In this document: piece by piece, positions 42,912 to 54,689 of the stretch
How positions within the stretch are numbered: the first letter of the stretch is position 1
Layout of the letters: each line of letters starts with the position of its first letter
DNA from: Dermacentor variabilis
Lineage: Eukaryota; Arthropoda; Arachnida; Ixodida; Ixodidae
Length of the DNA: 64,000 bases
Direction of reading: 5' to 3'
NCBI RefSeq assembly: GCF_050947875.1
Contig: NW_027460390.1
Location: 868,001-932,000, forward strand
Program-made: the position numbers and the translations under genes
Notes under the pieces: generated by a model
The model's input: only the letters and a program-made list of their open reading frames with translations
The model's database searches: none
What the model was told of the DNA's origin: nothing

Positions 42912-43043
42912 GACTGACGAAGAAGGAGACGAAGCGCTCTCATACTTCAGACCAGGCGCAACAGCAGCAACCCATGGAGTCGTATTATGGTTTATGCTTA
43001 GTAAACCCCTTTTTCTATGTATCGGGAGGCTTAATTTCCTACA
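42912..43043 (+). repeat. BEL/Pao 5' LTR, 3' part
   Basis: GAAGAAGGAGACGAAGCGCT through GGAGGCTTAATTTCCTACA, matching 48416-48547. The 5' part of this LTR is not clearly alignable to the 3' LTR. Confidence 0.7.
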
Positions 43044-43158
43044 AGTGGTGCCAAAACTCATTGGAAGAGCGAACCACGTCGATGGCCCCAAGGTCGATGG
43101 CCTTCCTGCCTACCGATTCATCATGCCGACCTTTGGCTCCTAACTGAGGAGTCAAAGC

Positions 43159-44110
43159 ATGGAAGCACTCAAGCTCAAGCGCAAAGCCTAGAGATTGCAG
43201 CTAATGCGGTTTATTAACAACATCAAATGAACGCTTAGCCTAGACAGTGTTACGGAAGAACAGCTTTGCATCCTGATTGAACGCCTCAATCATCTTCCCA
43301 CTGACTTGAAGGCAACTGACTTCGACATCGTTCCTCTGCTATCTACCACGGAAGCTGAAGCAGAGCTTGAGTGGGTTTTGGACTACAATGATCGAGCCAA
43401 CGTGACGTCTGCGAAGCTCAAACACCGTATACATTAGCTTCAGAAATTGCCCAACCGTACGTCACCGTCGTCCTCGAACGAACCCGCTCAATGCACACAG
43501 CAACGTGGTGTTCACAATCCGAAAGTCGACCTAATAAAGTTCGACAACTGTCCATCAATGTGGCCACTTTCTTGCGAACAGTTCAAGCAACTGATCCACA
43601 GCGACGGCCTCACCGATGTTGACAAGTTTACCTATTTATGCTCGGTCTTGACCAGCGACGCGGCATTGGTGATCCTGTGACTTCCAGCAACTGCAAGCTG
43701 CTACAGTGATGCCCTGGGCATTCTACAACGGCACTTTGATCATTCAGGATCACATGCAGCAGCTCATCGACTTGCAACTGTTTGATCCCCCTATGACCTT
43801 TGAGGACTTCGAAGCCTCTACAACACTGTGCTGTGCCAGACTCATACCCTTAAGACTCTCGGAGTATCGGAAGATAATTATTCTTCAGTGCTCTACCCTA
43901 TCCTCCTGAAATCGCTTCCTCACAATATTGTCCCTGATTTCAACTAGACCATTGCATGGCAGAGTTTGGAGGTAAGGTGGAGGCACTGGTGATAAAGGAC
44001 AGCACACCAAGCAACAGAAGGTAAGCATTAAGTCTTTGCTGCATTCTATTCAGGCAGAAATAGAGTCTCGAGAATGAACAATCCTGCATGTTTCAGTACA
44101 AGAGGGCGCA
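43159..44110 (+). pseudogene. BEL/Pao gag
   Basis: Starts near MEALKLKRKA and contains FDIVPLLSTTEAEAELEWVL, then the capsid signature PKVDLIKFDNCPSMWPL, CEQFKQLIHSDGLTDVDKF and TYLCSVLTSDAALVIL. DHMQQLIDLQLFDPPMTFED follows. These are the gag regions of Pao elements. At least five in-frame stops or shifts interrupt it. Confidence 0.75.
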
Positions 44111-44935
44111 TTGAGGTGCAAAGATATAGGTTTTCGCAGTAGCGTGACATCCACATTGCGAGCTTTATCCTTAACGAAAGTGCCATGCCACCAACACTCA
44201 ACCACGGAGTCTTTGACTTCATCCACCGTACCCGTTGGTAAAAAAAATGGCCTGCTTTTTTGTGAGTCAACGACCCATTATACCAAGCAGTGCGACTCTG
44301 CAATTCCTCTCAAGGAAAAGAAAAAACGCCTACTAGGTGGACGTCACTGCTTCCGTTGTACCCTGGTGCATCACATAGCAAAAAATTGCATAAGAAAGGT
44401 TAAATGTGAAAGGTGCAATTGGAGCCGTGCGGAAACAATGTGCGACCCTAGGTTGATGGAAACGACTGCCGGACCCCAGACATTCCCTAAACAAATACTA
44501 CTCAAGATGTCTGAAATTGGCACTTCCAAACTGCTCGTGTACGTCCACACAGTTGTTGCTTGGGCAGCCGGACAGGAAAGTAAAGTGATGGTTTGCATTT
44601 TATTGGATGGAGGCAGCCAGCGCAGTTTTGTGACCGAGCGATTGGCTGACAAACTAAATTGTCAAATACTCGATCACGAGTGTCTTACAGTAGGATATTT
44701 TGGAGGAAATCATGACGAGAAGACTTTCCAGTGCGTCCTTGTAGCTCTGAGTTCAGTGCATAGTTGCAAGTCACTGCTGACCAAAGTTCTCGTCACAACC
44801 AATATTTGTAAACGATCCATTCCATGTCCGAGTAGAGACCTTACAGACAAGCTCGAGCACCAAAGTTATTTCACCAACATCGATCAAGCTGAAAGTCTGA
44901 AAGCTGTCAATGTCTTAATTGGCAGTGACTATTAA
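44111..44935 (+). CDS. BEL/Pao zinc knuckles and aspartic protease, open fragment
   Basis: A 274-codon open piece of the polyprotein. It carries Cys/His knuckles (CESTTHYTKQC and CFRCTLVHHIAKNC, then CERC) of the nucleocapsid. The A17-type protease follows: VMVCILLDGGSQRSFVTERL, where the catalytic Asp is kept but the usual DTG/DSG is DGG, and later KAVNVLIGSDY. The protease normally releases the mature proteins of the particle. The frame ends at a stop immediately after LIGSDY, before RT. Confidence 0.8.
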   Translation: MRCKDIGFRSSVTSTLRALSLTKVPCHQHSTTESLTSSTVPVGKKNGLLFCESTTHYTKQCDSAIPLKEKKKRLLGGRHCFRCTLVHHIAKNCIRKVKCERCNWSRAETMCDPRLMETTAGPQTFPKQILLKMSEIGTSKLLVYVHTVVAWAAGQESKVMVCILLDGGSQRSFVTERLADKLNCQILDHECLTVGYFGGNHDEKTFQCVLVALSSVHSCKSLLTKVLVTTNICKRSIPCPSRDLTDKLEHQSYFTNIDQAESLKAVNVLIGSDY

Positions 44936-45900
44936 TGGACATTTGTCACGAGACACGTACGGAAGTTGGACAGTGGGCTCAAAGCCATCGAGGCTTCATT
45001 AGGCTGGACTCTGCATGGAACAGTAGCCTCTTGCGCTACTGTCATGCACTGCAGTGAGACAATTGTACAGAAAGTGTACAACCACAATGCCGGTCTCATA
45101 GGGCTGCTACTTCGCTTCAAAAACATTGCATTGCTTTAGTACCAGACATCAAAAAAGCATTTCTGCAAATAATAATCACCAGCACAAACCGAGACACTTT
45201 GTGCTACCTGTGGTTGGAGAAAGCACCCACACCAGGTCAACCATTGTCTGGCATATGACCAGAGTACCATTTGGCACAACGTGTAGTTCCTTTCTTTTGG
45301 CGGCGACATTCCGTCATCATCTTGACCAAACATCGTCTTTTTACTACGAAACTACAAAAAGCTGTGGGGTTTCATATACGTTGACAATATTTTAACCGGA
45401 GCGGACTCTGTCCAAGACGTGTCCAAGCTGTGGTCAGAAGCCGCCGAGATATTTGCATGTGCCTCTATGAAGCTACACAAGTGGGCTTTGAACGATCCAC
45501 ATGTTCTTGGCACACAATTGACACAATCTCCGGAGTTACCTCTCGGACAACAGACTGGAGTACTAAAAGTCCTGGGGTTGGGTATGGCACCCTGACACCA
45601 ACGTAATCTTTAGTTTGGGATACGCTATGGCGTTTGTTCAACAAAGAACCGATACCAAGCAGTTCATGCTACAGACGGCCTCTCGCCTGTACGACCCTCT
45701 CGGTATGCTGACCCCTTTCACAATAAGGATGAACATCTGTTTCCAAAGCTTTGGAAAAAGGGTGTTGACTGGGAAGAAGAGCTGCCAGTAGATGCTCTAC
45801 ACGAATGGAAAAATTGGTGCAATAAACTTTCACAGCTCTGTGAGTTTGAAATTCCCCAGTTCTACTGACAGGGTGCACATGGATTTGGCAACAAATAGGC
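44936..45900 (+). pseudogene. BEL/Pao reverse transcriptase
   Basis: Pieces in several frames: LKAIEASLGWTLHGTVAS, the RT core with IYVDNILTGADSVQDV (normally YVDD, here YVDN) near 45378, and KLHKWALNDPHVLGTQ. The RNase H-linker region has PFHNKDEHLFPKLWKKGVDW and ELPVDALHEWKNWC. Order and motifs are those of Pao RT. Part of the RT core before YVDN is missing or scrambled. Confidence 0.75.
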
Positions 45901-46713
45901 GCTGCATTTTTTCACTGATGCCAGTAATTTAGCCTAAGGCGCCATTTGGTAAATTTGCACAGCAGAAAATACAAACAACAAAAGCTCAACAATAGGGTTG
46001 TGGAAGTCCAGCGCGATGCCAATGAAGGAGGCAAGCCTTGCCAGACTCAAACTGCTAGCCAGTCTCGTCTCGGCATGAATGTATGAGTATGTGTGCCAAG
46101 AGCTAGCCGAGGACATAACATCAGAGCAGTTTTGGACTGACTCAATGATTGCACTGTACTGGATTACCGGAATTCTGAAAGATGGAAAGACTTTATTCGC
46201 CATAGGGTAACGAAGATTCAGAGCAAAACGAACATCACATTGTGGAAGCATTGCCCTGGAAAGCAGAACCCTGCTGATTTTTTGACAAGAGGAGTTTTGG
46301 CTTGTGAATTAACAACGAACTCAGTCTGGTGGACAGGACCCCATTGGCTTAAATGCGGAGAGAATGAATGGCCACCACACTGTAGACCAAACTCTACGAA
46401 TCCTCCACGGAGTGTCATGGAGGAACGCTCTTATTAGGCACCATCCTTGCAAATGGTCATGTAAACTGACCTGCCAATTAATGACATTAAGAAATGCAGC
46501 TCTCTGGCACAACTGCACTGTGTTACAGCTTGGATACTACGATTTGCCTCGAAGCTAAAGCAGAAAAGTATGTCCCGTTGAGCCCTGAATACAGAAGAAA
46601 TACAAGCTGGTGAACTATACCTAACAAAAGAGGTTCAAAGCTCAGCCTTTTCGTAAGAAATTGACTGCGTCTCTAAAAGAATTCAGCATATAAAAGATTC
46701 AACACTTAGGCAC

Positions 46714-47524
46714 ATGACCTGCTTTCTCAACAATGGAGTTTTTCGAGTTGCACGATGCCTACAATTCAGCAAGAAATCTTATGATGAAAAATATCCAATC
46801 GTCTTACCAAAGGACCACTACTGCTATGAGGTCCTCGCCGTGCAATACCATCGACAACTTCTTCATGCAAGACTTCGGGATACACTTGTCCAACTAAGGG
46901 AAAGATTTTGGATATTACGAGGACGGCAGCTAGTCAAATAGGTCATCAGAGGATGCATTGTGTGCCAGTGCTACAACATCAGACCTTTCTCCAAAGTAAC
47001 TGCACTGTTATCACCTGAAAGAGTGACTGCTTTGGAACCCTTTCAAGTAACAAGACTAGATTTCGCTGGTACCCTCTACGTTAAACATCCGGATCACTAT
47101 ACCAAAGTTTATTATTGCCTGTTCACATAAACTGTGATTCGAGCTGTTCATCTGTGTCTAAGACATGACTGTCACAAGCTTTCTCAACGCTTTCCGATGC
47201 TTTGTGTCGCAGCGTGGACTTCCCTCTGTTATATATTCAGACAATACCTTAACCTTCAAGAAGAGCAAGAGAGAGCTTTCGAGATTGTGGCAATCATTGA
47301 GAAACGAAGAAGTTTATAACTACATCGCTAACCGTCCTATAAGATGGAAATTTATCGCCGATCATGCGCCATGGTCAGACGGTTTTTACAAGAGACTTAT
47401 CAGTTCTGTCAAGCTGACATTGAAGAAGTGCATCGGAAAGGGATCTTTTACGGAGAAACAGCTACAAACAACTTTAACAGAAGTAGAAGCTGTAATCAAT
47501 TTCCGGCCAATCATACATATATAA
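46714..47524 (+). pseudogene. BEL/Pao integrase
   Basis: The HHCC zinc-binding domain (HRQLLHARLRDTLVQL...FWIL...GCIVCQC, 46840-46975) is followed by the catalytic core: VTRLDFAGTLYVKHPDHY near 47050 (first Asp), GLPSVIYSDNTLTFKKSKRE near 47220 (second Asp), and FIADHAPWSDGFYKRLISSV near 47360. In the last motif the Glu region reads DGFYKRL where Pao elements have GGxWERL, so the catalytic Glu appears lost. Two frame changes and a stop interrupt it. Confidence 0.8.
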
Positions 47525-47913
47525 CGACTGTCGAGACCTGGAACCTGTCTCACTTTCTCATTGGAAGGCAAATATCTGCACTTCTGACCTAACACTTGGC
47601 GAGATCACTGTAGATAGTTGCCATAATGCTACCCATGTGGGAGCAACAAGAAAAAACGGGAAGAACTTTCTGGGAGTGTTGGTCCAAAGAATACCTTTCG
47701 GAGTTAAGAACACTGCCCAGCCCCAAGTCAGCAACCTCTTTCAACAGAATTAAAAAAGGTGACCTTGTCCTTCTACAAGCGTTCAGCAAGCCCTGGTAAC
47801 AACGGAACATTGCTTGATTATAGGAGCTTCATAGAGAAAGGGATGGCAAGACAAGATGCTGTACCTTGAGATTGCCAGGTGGATCTACTGTTAATGGATT
47901 GTTCAACACCTGT

Positions 47914-48350
47914 CATCATCATCATCAGCCTGGTTACGCCCACTGCAGGGCAAAGGCCTCTCCCATACTTCTCCAACAACCCCGGTCATGTACTAAATGT
48001 GGCCATGTCGTCCCTGCAAAACTTCTTAATCTCATCGGCCCACGTAACTTTCTGCTGCCCCCTGCTACGCTTCCCTTCCCTTGGAATTCAGTCCGTAACC
48101 CTTAATGACCATTGGTTATCTTCCCTCCTCATTACATGTCCTGCCCATGCCCATTTCTTTATCTTGATTTTAACTAAGATGCCATTAACTCGTGTTTGTT
48201 CCCTCACCCAATCTGCTCTTTTCTTATCCCTTAATGTTACACCCATCATTCTTCTTTCCATAGCTCATTGCGTCGTCCTCAATTTAAGTAGAACCCTTTT
48301 CGTAAGCCTCCAGGTTTCTGCCCCGTAGGTGAGTACTGTACGACTGTACT
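47914..48350 (-). mobile_element. LINE 3' fragment nested in the BEL/Pao LTR
   Basis: On the minus strand the frame reads TYGAETWRLTKRVLLKLRTT, then AMERRMMGVTLRDKKRADWV and WAWAGHVMRREDNQWSLR, then a stop-containing continuation and an ATG/GATGAT-type tail (the plus strand shows CATCATCATCATCAG). This is the C-terminal end of an RTE/CR1-like RT often seen in tick DNA. The 7 bp CACCTGT flanks both sides (47907-47913, 48351-48357), a likely target duplication. Confidence 0.75.
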
Positions 48351-48415
48351 CACCTGTACCCACTGGAATCAAACTTTTTGTGAACTTCTGCGTGCAGAAC
48401 AGTTCGTTAGAGCAA

Positions 48416-48547
48416 GAATGAGGAAGAAGGAGCTGAAGCGCTCTCGTGCTTCGGACCACATGCAACAGCAGCTACTCATGGAGTTGCGTTACAGTTTATG
48501 CTTAATAAACCCCGTTTTATATGTGTCAGGAGGCTTGATTTCCTACA
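48416..48547 (+). repeat. BEL/Pao 3' LTR, 3' part
   Basis: GAGGAAGAAGGAGCTGAAGC through GGAGGCTTGATTTCCTACA, paired with 42912-43043. Confidence 0.7.
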
Positions 48548-49126
48548 AAGGCCTTATCGAGTACTTGGAAAGCAAGATCAGTCTCTTTCCTAAGGTTTCT
48601 AAGCATGGATTATCATTATTTTATGCAGAATGGCATAGGCGCGGAGTTCTCATTTTCTCAGCGGGAACAGGGGTTCGAGGGCTGGTAAGCTTTTCCAGCA
48701 TCTCTTTTTATATATCATCATCATTCTCATGAGCCTATTTTTATGTCCACTGGCAGGACAAAGCCTAATATAAATTAAGATATATATAAACACATACAGG
48801 GTGTTTTTTAGATCAGACAGATTTTTGTAAAAAAGTAATGTGCACAGTGGGGGACGTGGCATTCTTGCAGATGAGTTCCAAGGCAAGGTGGGCATACTTT
48901 GCCGGTAATAACATTGCTTCAGAAGACTAATTAACAAAAAATTTATTACTTAACTTTTTTATTAGTACTTTGGGGGCAGTTGTCTAAATGTCAAATTCGG
49001 AGGTAGTGACATTTTAATGCACACACATTTTTAAAGATCGGTGGTTTTCACCAGAACATTGCATGGGTCTGCTGTCACGATGAAGGTTTATGCACACAGC
49101 ATGCCCAATTCAGCCTTGTCGTCCAC

Positions 49127-49165
49127 CGTACACCCATGAGCAAAAGTATATGGACCATGGGAGTG
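49127..49165 (+). repeat. lone Tc1-like end
   Basis: CATGAGCAAAAGTATATGGACC matches the left end of the MITE at 22049. No partner end was found downstream. Confidence 0.6.
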
Positions 49166-49574
49166 CCTGCCAGACTGCATCGATGCATCTGCTGCTGGCG
49201 CAGCACCTGCTATCAAGAATGGCGCCAAAGTGGCAGTGCGCATGCACGTCCCACCATATCTGCCAGCGTGTCATGTTGCTTTCCCTGGCGAGGTTACACT
49301 GCTCATTGACTAAATGACAACAGGGTGCCGCTTGTTCTGCTCAGTCACATCCTTTCCGCTGTTCCACTGAGTGGGTGCAGCATAGCTGGCTCGTGCGACT
49401 GCCCTGCATCGCATTTCTTATGTTATTGTGTGGCATACAGCCTTCTCTTGCGCCTTTTGATGAATCGCACAGAATGCCTTGCTTGTTATTGTGGCATTAT
49501 ATTATATGGCATATATTATAGTGGCATATATTATAGCACACAATTCAGGCATAGTACTTGTCCTCACTGAGACT

Positions 49575-49800
49575 TGCATTAGCTTCGGTTCACTGGGGCA
49601 CCCTTTTGTCAGACTCACACTCATATTGACTCACCTTGACTCACTCTGACTTGGAATTGCACCTGTGTGGACTAACCTTGAATCGCTCTGACTCACTCTG
49701 CCTCACACCCCTTAGGACTCACTGAGGCTCACTTGGATTTGCACCCACCCAGACTCGGTGGGGCTCACTCAGAGTGGGACTCGTAAGGGGCTCCAAAACT
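49575..49800. repeat. degenerate minisatellite of GACTCAC-type units
   Basis: Imperfect 8-12 bp units (GACTCACC, GACTCACTCT, GACTCACTGAGG) repeated about twenty times. Confidence 0.7.
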
Positions 49801-49987
49801 GAGCAAATTTGAATGAGTCAACTTGTGGGTGAGTGTGCAGACCTGGAAAAGCTCCTGTTTATTTGCAGAGAAATAGGCAATTGCCTTCTATTTCTTAAAT
49901 CGTAAAGCACTTGGTCACAGATTTATGTTGAGAGGACAGATATAGCAGAAGAGCATTGACTTTTGGGCTAGTTGGTTACGCATAGCA

Positions 49988-50099
49988 GATCACGGTCAAG
50001 TGCGCACAAACAAGGACAAAGTGAGGAGTAGACAACAAAAGTGCTTGTGTTGTCTACTCCTCACTTTTGTCCTTGTTTGTGTGCTCTTGACCGTGATCA
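49988..50099. repeat. 112 bp palindromic element
   Basis: GATCACGGTCAAG at the left mirrors CTTGACCGTGATC at the right. The inner ACAAACAAGGACAAAGTGAG pairs with CTCACTTTTGTCCTTGTTTG, and GAGTAGACAACAA pairs with TTGTGTTGTCTACTC. The centre is AAGTGC. Confidence 0.9.
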
Positions 50100-50219
50100 G
50101 ATATAGCAGGGTGTTTTGTTTGCCCGCTCCAAAGCTGAAGAAACATTGGTCATTCAGTGCTGTGAGCATGTACAGCAGCACTGGTGACACCTTTTCATCC
50201 TCTTCTTTGCACTTTGCAG

Positions 50220-50267
50220 GTGAGTTGCCTATGGTTAATGCCGTGCATCTAGATATTGGGATACAAG
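50220..50267 (+). CDS. candidate short exon
   Basis: The acceptor is strong (TCCTCTTCTTTGCACTTTGCAG); the donor is weak (CAAG|GTGCCT). The frame enters with two bases and leaves one: ELPMVNAVHLDIGIQ. Its incoming phase fits 38271-38321. The joined product resembles one ankyrin-type repeat. Low confidence because of the donor and the small size. Confidence 0.25.
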
Positions 50268-50283
50268 GTGCCTGAGCTGTCAT

Positions 50284-51650
50284 GTTACAAAAAAAAAAAA
50301 AAAAGCCACCCTTTCAATGCAGATGCAATCAATTCTACATTGTTGGCAACAACCAGAAGAAGCTTCCAGTATTTCTTCCATTCTCTGTAACTCATTAAGT
50401 GCCGTGGCTGAGTTTACTCATTCAGCTGCTAATGCACACCCCTGGCTGTGCCCGAGATACTAATGTGTGCACATGAAGCATCCATAGACTGGTTGCATCA
50501 TGTACTTAGAAGTTGATTAACCCTTTCAGGGTCAATGACCTAAGTATACGGCAACGCAAACAAGTCCGAAATGGTCAATGCTGTATATTTACTGCGCCAT
50601 CTGTGCGTTTAAAAAGTGTGCCAATTTCCTAACTGTTTCTTTCCTGGCATGTGCTGCTACTATGCGGGAATACAGGGAATTTTTTTCTCATGCCTCCCTC
50701 GCTCGGTTTTTGTTGCATGGTTTGTTCTTGTTCCGGCATGTCTATATACTACTGCTTGCGCATTGGCGTGCGTGCGTGCGGGCTGGCGGCGGTCAGTTTG
50801 GGTTTTGTTCTGCGGGCGGTTTCGGCTTCTTGCGCTCGCCGAACTGATGGCTATCTCATTACTAATCGTTCAAAGGGCGACCGCCTGTTACTTGCTCGTT
50901 TATTGCTTGCTCACAAGGGTGCGCATAAGCGAAGGATGTCACTGTGCAGGCCTTTCCTTTCTTTTTTGGAGACTCTCGAAAACTAATTGCCTCTGGCAGG
51001 TGATAAGATGAAGATTAGTGGAAGTTTGTCACACGTTTTGCTTTTTTGAAGGGCACACAACCACACAGTTTTCTTGAGTGTGGTCGCCTATACAGTTTGA
51101 TTACGCTGTGGACATAAATATTAATGTAAGAGCAGGAACATTTGAGTCTTGTGAAATCTTCTTGTGTGTGCATTTTCTAAGCATTGAACTATGTGCATAA
51201 CAATGCACCAAATTTTGTATTATTATAAGTTTATTTCCTTTTTTTATTGTTCTTATTCATGGATAAACAGTACATATATACCAACGTAAAATGAGAGCAG
51301 ATGAGAGTATTGCTGTGAGAAGAGCCCTGACCACTCAATGCAACGATACACTTGAAGATGACTTGGCATACTTGTGCGCCCTGTTTCACATTTTTAGCCA
51401 ACATTATCAAGAAACTTGAATGCTTGGTTGCATGCAACTCTGGCCTGGAATGTGGGGCTCATTTCGGACTTTCAGAAAAAGTTTTCCACCACCCACAATG
51501 GGCCTGTTGCCGAGAGTTAGTTCAAAACTTCAGTATGTCTCGAATAAAAATCTCTGGCTCCCACTACTGAATAAAGTATCAAAGGTTCTGACTGGCGAAC
51601 ATTCTGCGATGCCAGAGGGCATTGGACTATTGAACATTCTCAAGTAAAAG
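50284..51650. other. no gene recognised
   Basis: A Gly/Cys-rich region at 50640-50990 gives overlapping ORFs in several frames (no motifs, no splice sites). The CCCTTTCAGGGTC start near 50522 reminds me of a tick repeat, but this window has no second copy. Confidence 0.4.
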
Positions 51651-52224
51651 TAGGTGCCGCAGGCACGTTCCCAGGATTTTTTTTGGTGGAGGCCCAACCC
51701 AAGGTAACTTTTCTATGCAAATGGGGGGGGGGGGTACCTTTACTAGTACAAATGTTAATAATGCCCACCATTCACCATAAAGACGCGTAAACCCGCAAAA
51801 GAGAAATGAAATAAGGTGTATCTCATGGGTACCCCCCCTGTGAGATACCTCTCTCCTTTACTAGGCAAACAAGGAACCACATCAAATGGACTCATGCAGG
51901 AAAGAAGTGAAGGAAGAACACTGCTAAGAACAATTAAAAAAAGCGAAAGTGTAAAATAAAGATTTCTGTAGTAGCATACAAATTAAAAAAAAAAACACCA
52001 TTTGACAACCAAGGCACATGGCCCACGCGGGTTTGTGTTACTCCGCCAGCCAATCACAGAAGCAAACAAAATCGTCATCATGCGGTCTTTTCAAAATGGC
52101 ATTGTACTTTATACCTTCGGAGCATCTGCTGTTCTTGAAAAATCTTTTCATCGACGGAAAGAATGAGGTGTGCAACAGACATGGACAAATTGTATGGAGT
52201 CAGCATTTCACTCTTCAAAAGTCT

Positions 52225-52461
52225 ACCTGCCATGGTTGCTTACTGGCTATTATGTTGGGCTGCGAAGCACGAGGTCGCGGGATCGAATCCCGATCCCCGC
52301 CACGGCGGCTGCATTTTCGATTGGGGTGAAATGCGAAAACACCCATTTACTTAGATTTAGGTGCACGTTAATAAACCCCAGGTGGTCCGAATTTCCAGAG
52401 TCCCCCACTACGGCATGCCTCATGGTTTTGGCACAAGAAACTCAATACTTAATTAATTAAA
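52225..52461 (+). mobile_element. tRNA-derived SINE
   Basis: 13 bp duplication TCTTCAAAAGTCT at 52212-52224 and 52462-52474. Box A-like GGTTGCTTACTGGCT, box B GGGATCGAATCCC; body with TTAGATTTAGGTGCACG and TTTTGGCACAAGAAAC; tail of TAATTAATTAAA. Confidence 0.9.
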
Positions 52462-53340
52462 TCTTCAAAAGTCTGTGGTACAGTTCATTTCACTGCTGAG
52501 CCCGTCTTACTTATGAAACTTCTGTGCCAACTGAAGAGCAACTTGACAATATACTGCATAGTTGCAGCGAAGCAAGCATTTCATTTCAGTTGAATAAAGA
52601 ATTAGGCATTCGCCATTCCATTATAATAGACGAGAGAAAACTTATAAATTTATGCGCAAATAATTTTATTTTTGTAGTTACCACCTGATTTGGGTAACAG
52701 GAAAAGTTTGAAGTACGAATTATTTGCAGCCTCGCGGAGGAGCAGCGGCTGGCGGTTATGAGGGTGTGTGCGGGGCTTCACTGTAGACTTGAGTTGTATC
52801 CGACTATAGCAGCATTTTTTGAATCCCTCGTTTAGTGCTCTACCAAGTTAAGGGCCACAACTGACTCGTATTGTTATTTGGGAAGTTAAGTAACGATGCG
52901 TGGCCGCCAGTCCCGTATAACTGTGCAGAGCGCAGGATGCTGCGGTTATAGACGTACTGCACCCACCGCGGAAGGTTAGAAAAACACCTATACATAAGCA
53001 CAGCTGAGAAGTGGCTACGTCAGGCGGCTCGACTGATATCTGTAAAAGCGTCATTCAAAACACACGGAATTGTTCTCCACTTCCGGCGGCATTTTCTCTA
53101 CTTCCTTTTTAAATAAAAAGATGTTGATCCATAAAGATTTTTATAAACAATGATTAAATATTTTGACATTCACTTTCTCTTCCTCTTTGACTATTGCCTT
53201 GGCTCTCTCCCTTAGTAGGTCGCTTAATTTCTCAACTCCTTGCGACCCTTGTTTCCAGTTGCCAATTTCGCACGAAAAGTGCTGTACAATTAGGGAAAAA
53301 CCAGACGAGGTAACGGGTGACAGTTGTATTGCTTATGGGT

Positions 53341-54068
53341 TTAAGAGGAAGCTTTAGCTCGGGTGCTCCTACCTAAACACATGTAAAAGGAGAATTCGTT
53401 TTCTCGACAACCACGGCACTAAATGTGACGAGGTTTGTTGCATTTAAAAGAGAGACTTAAAATCTAGTGACTGTTTGTTTTGAATTTTTGATTTAATTCA
53501 TCAATTTTTTATTAAAAATTGCCAAAATATTCAAAATTTTCAGAAAATGAAAATATCAAGTTTACAACTCTAACTCTGCAAGGAAAAATAATATCACAAT
53601 TCTGTGACTTGCATCTGATGTTACATGTAACGGTGACTACATTTATATGTTGCACATGAATTTTAACAAATTCAGTAATATGGAAATACAGCTTTTGCTG
53701 AACCCTTGTACCAACCCAACAAATTCACGTAAGATATAAATTGACGTATCAAATTTGTCCGCTTTGAGTGGTCTAATGGATGCCGTTTACAGAATTGCGG
53801 TATCTGTTTTTCGTGCAGAGCTATTAATTTTTAAACTTCATGCGTCTATTCTTCTTTGAACTTTCGAATCTTTAAAAATCTTTTTCACAAAATTCAGGCC
53901 ATAAATCGAAATTCCGCTTCCAACAGTCACTAGAATTTAACTTTCTTTCTCAAATGCAACAGATTTCCTTAAAATTGGTGCAGGGAGTCATCTCAAAAAA
54001 GCGTTTTTGTTTTACAAGTATTTGAATAGACTGCATTGGAGTTGGGCCTGAGCTAATCTTCCTCTTAA
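53341..54068. mobile_element. AT-rich element with TTAA-bounded inverted ends
   Basis: Left end TTAAGAGGAAGCTTTAGCTC and right end GAGCTAATCTTCCTCTTAA (54050-54068) are inverted copies with one insertion and few changes. TTAA at both outer edges is the target of piggyBac-type elements. The interior is AT-rich with no coding frame. I recall this unit as frequent in ticks. Confidence 0.7.
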
Positions 54069-54689
54069 GGGTTATTGCAAAGTTTGATGATGGACGCTGT
54101 TTCGCATTATTTTATTTTCACCTTATCTAACCCATATCGTCAGTATATGGTTCCCACCGTTCCCATCTGCCACCGTTGCAGCGAGCCGTCACTCGAGGAA
54201 ATAATGAAGCAAAAGGACAAGTTCAACGCAACTGGCGTTTTCTCCGGCTGCAACTCATTTCTTGTGCATACAGACCAGCTGACTACGAACCGAATCCCTT
54301 TCCTGGTCCCTGGATCAGTCTAAACAAAGGAGGTTGAACTAACGAAGCAACAGCAATGTGTGTGACCGTTGAATAGGTGGTGACAACTGAACAAATCTTG
54401 AGTTAATCGCGCAGGGACCGAATCTATGAGAAAACTGGCCTTCACATCCCAGGAGATGCCGATAACTACCGCCATCCAAAAGGAGTGAAAAAGGCAGCAA
54501 AATGTTGACCGCCAAATAGCTGTGAAGTCTCAACATTGATTTGGCGGCGCTTTAGGAATGTGTGTGAGGAGTGGTGGCATGGGCGAGGAAGGGGGGGGGG
54601 CGGTATGGGGGGGGCTGCTTAATTTCGGGGGAGGGGGGGGGGCGGCTCCCCCGGGGCCCCCTCCTAGGTACGTGCCTGATGTGCTGCTA

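Larger units (their letters stand above)
42912..48553 (+). mobile_element. BEL/Pao LTR retrotransposon, decayed
   Basis: A ~135 bp repeat closes each side (42912-43043 and 48416-48547), both ending TTTCCTACA. It is followed on the left by AGTGGTGCCAAAAC, a BEL-type primer-binding region. Between them, gag, zinc knuckles, aspartic protease, RT/RNase H and integrase occur in BEL/Pao order on the plus strand, all broken by stops. A LINE fragment (47914-48350) sits in the upstream part of the 3' LTR. Confidence 0.85.
51655..54685. other. region between inverted G-rich segments
   Basis: GGCACGTTCCCAGGA near 51662 with a G11 run is mirrored by TCCTAGGTACGTGCC near 54662 preceded by G8-G10 runs. 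The pair may be the two ends of one ~3 kb repeat or two separate inverted copies. Inside are a SINE, an AT-rich TTAA-flanked element and no coding region. Confidence 0.4.
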
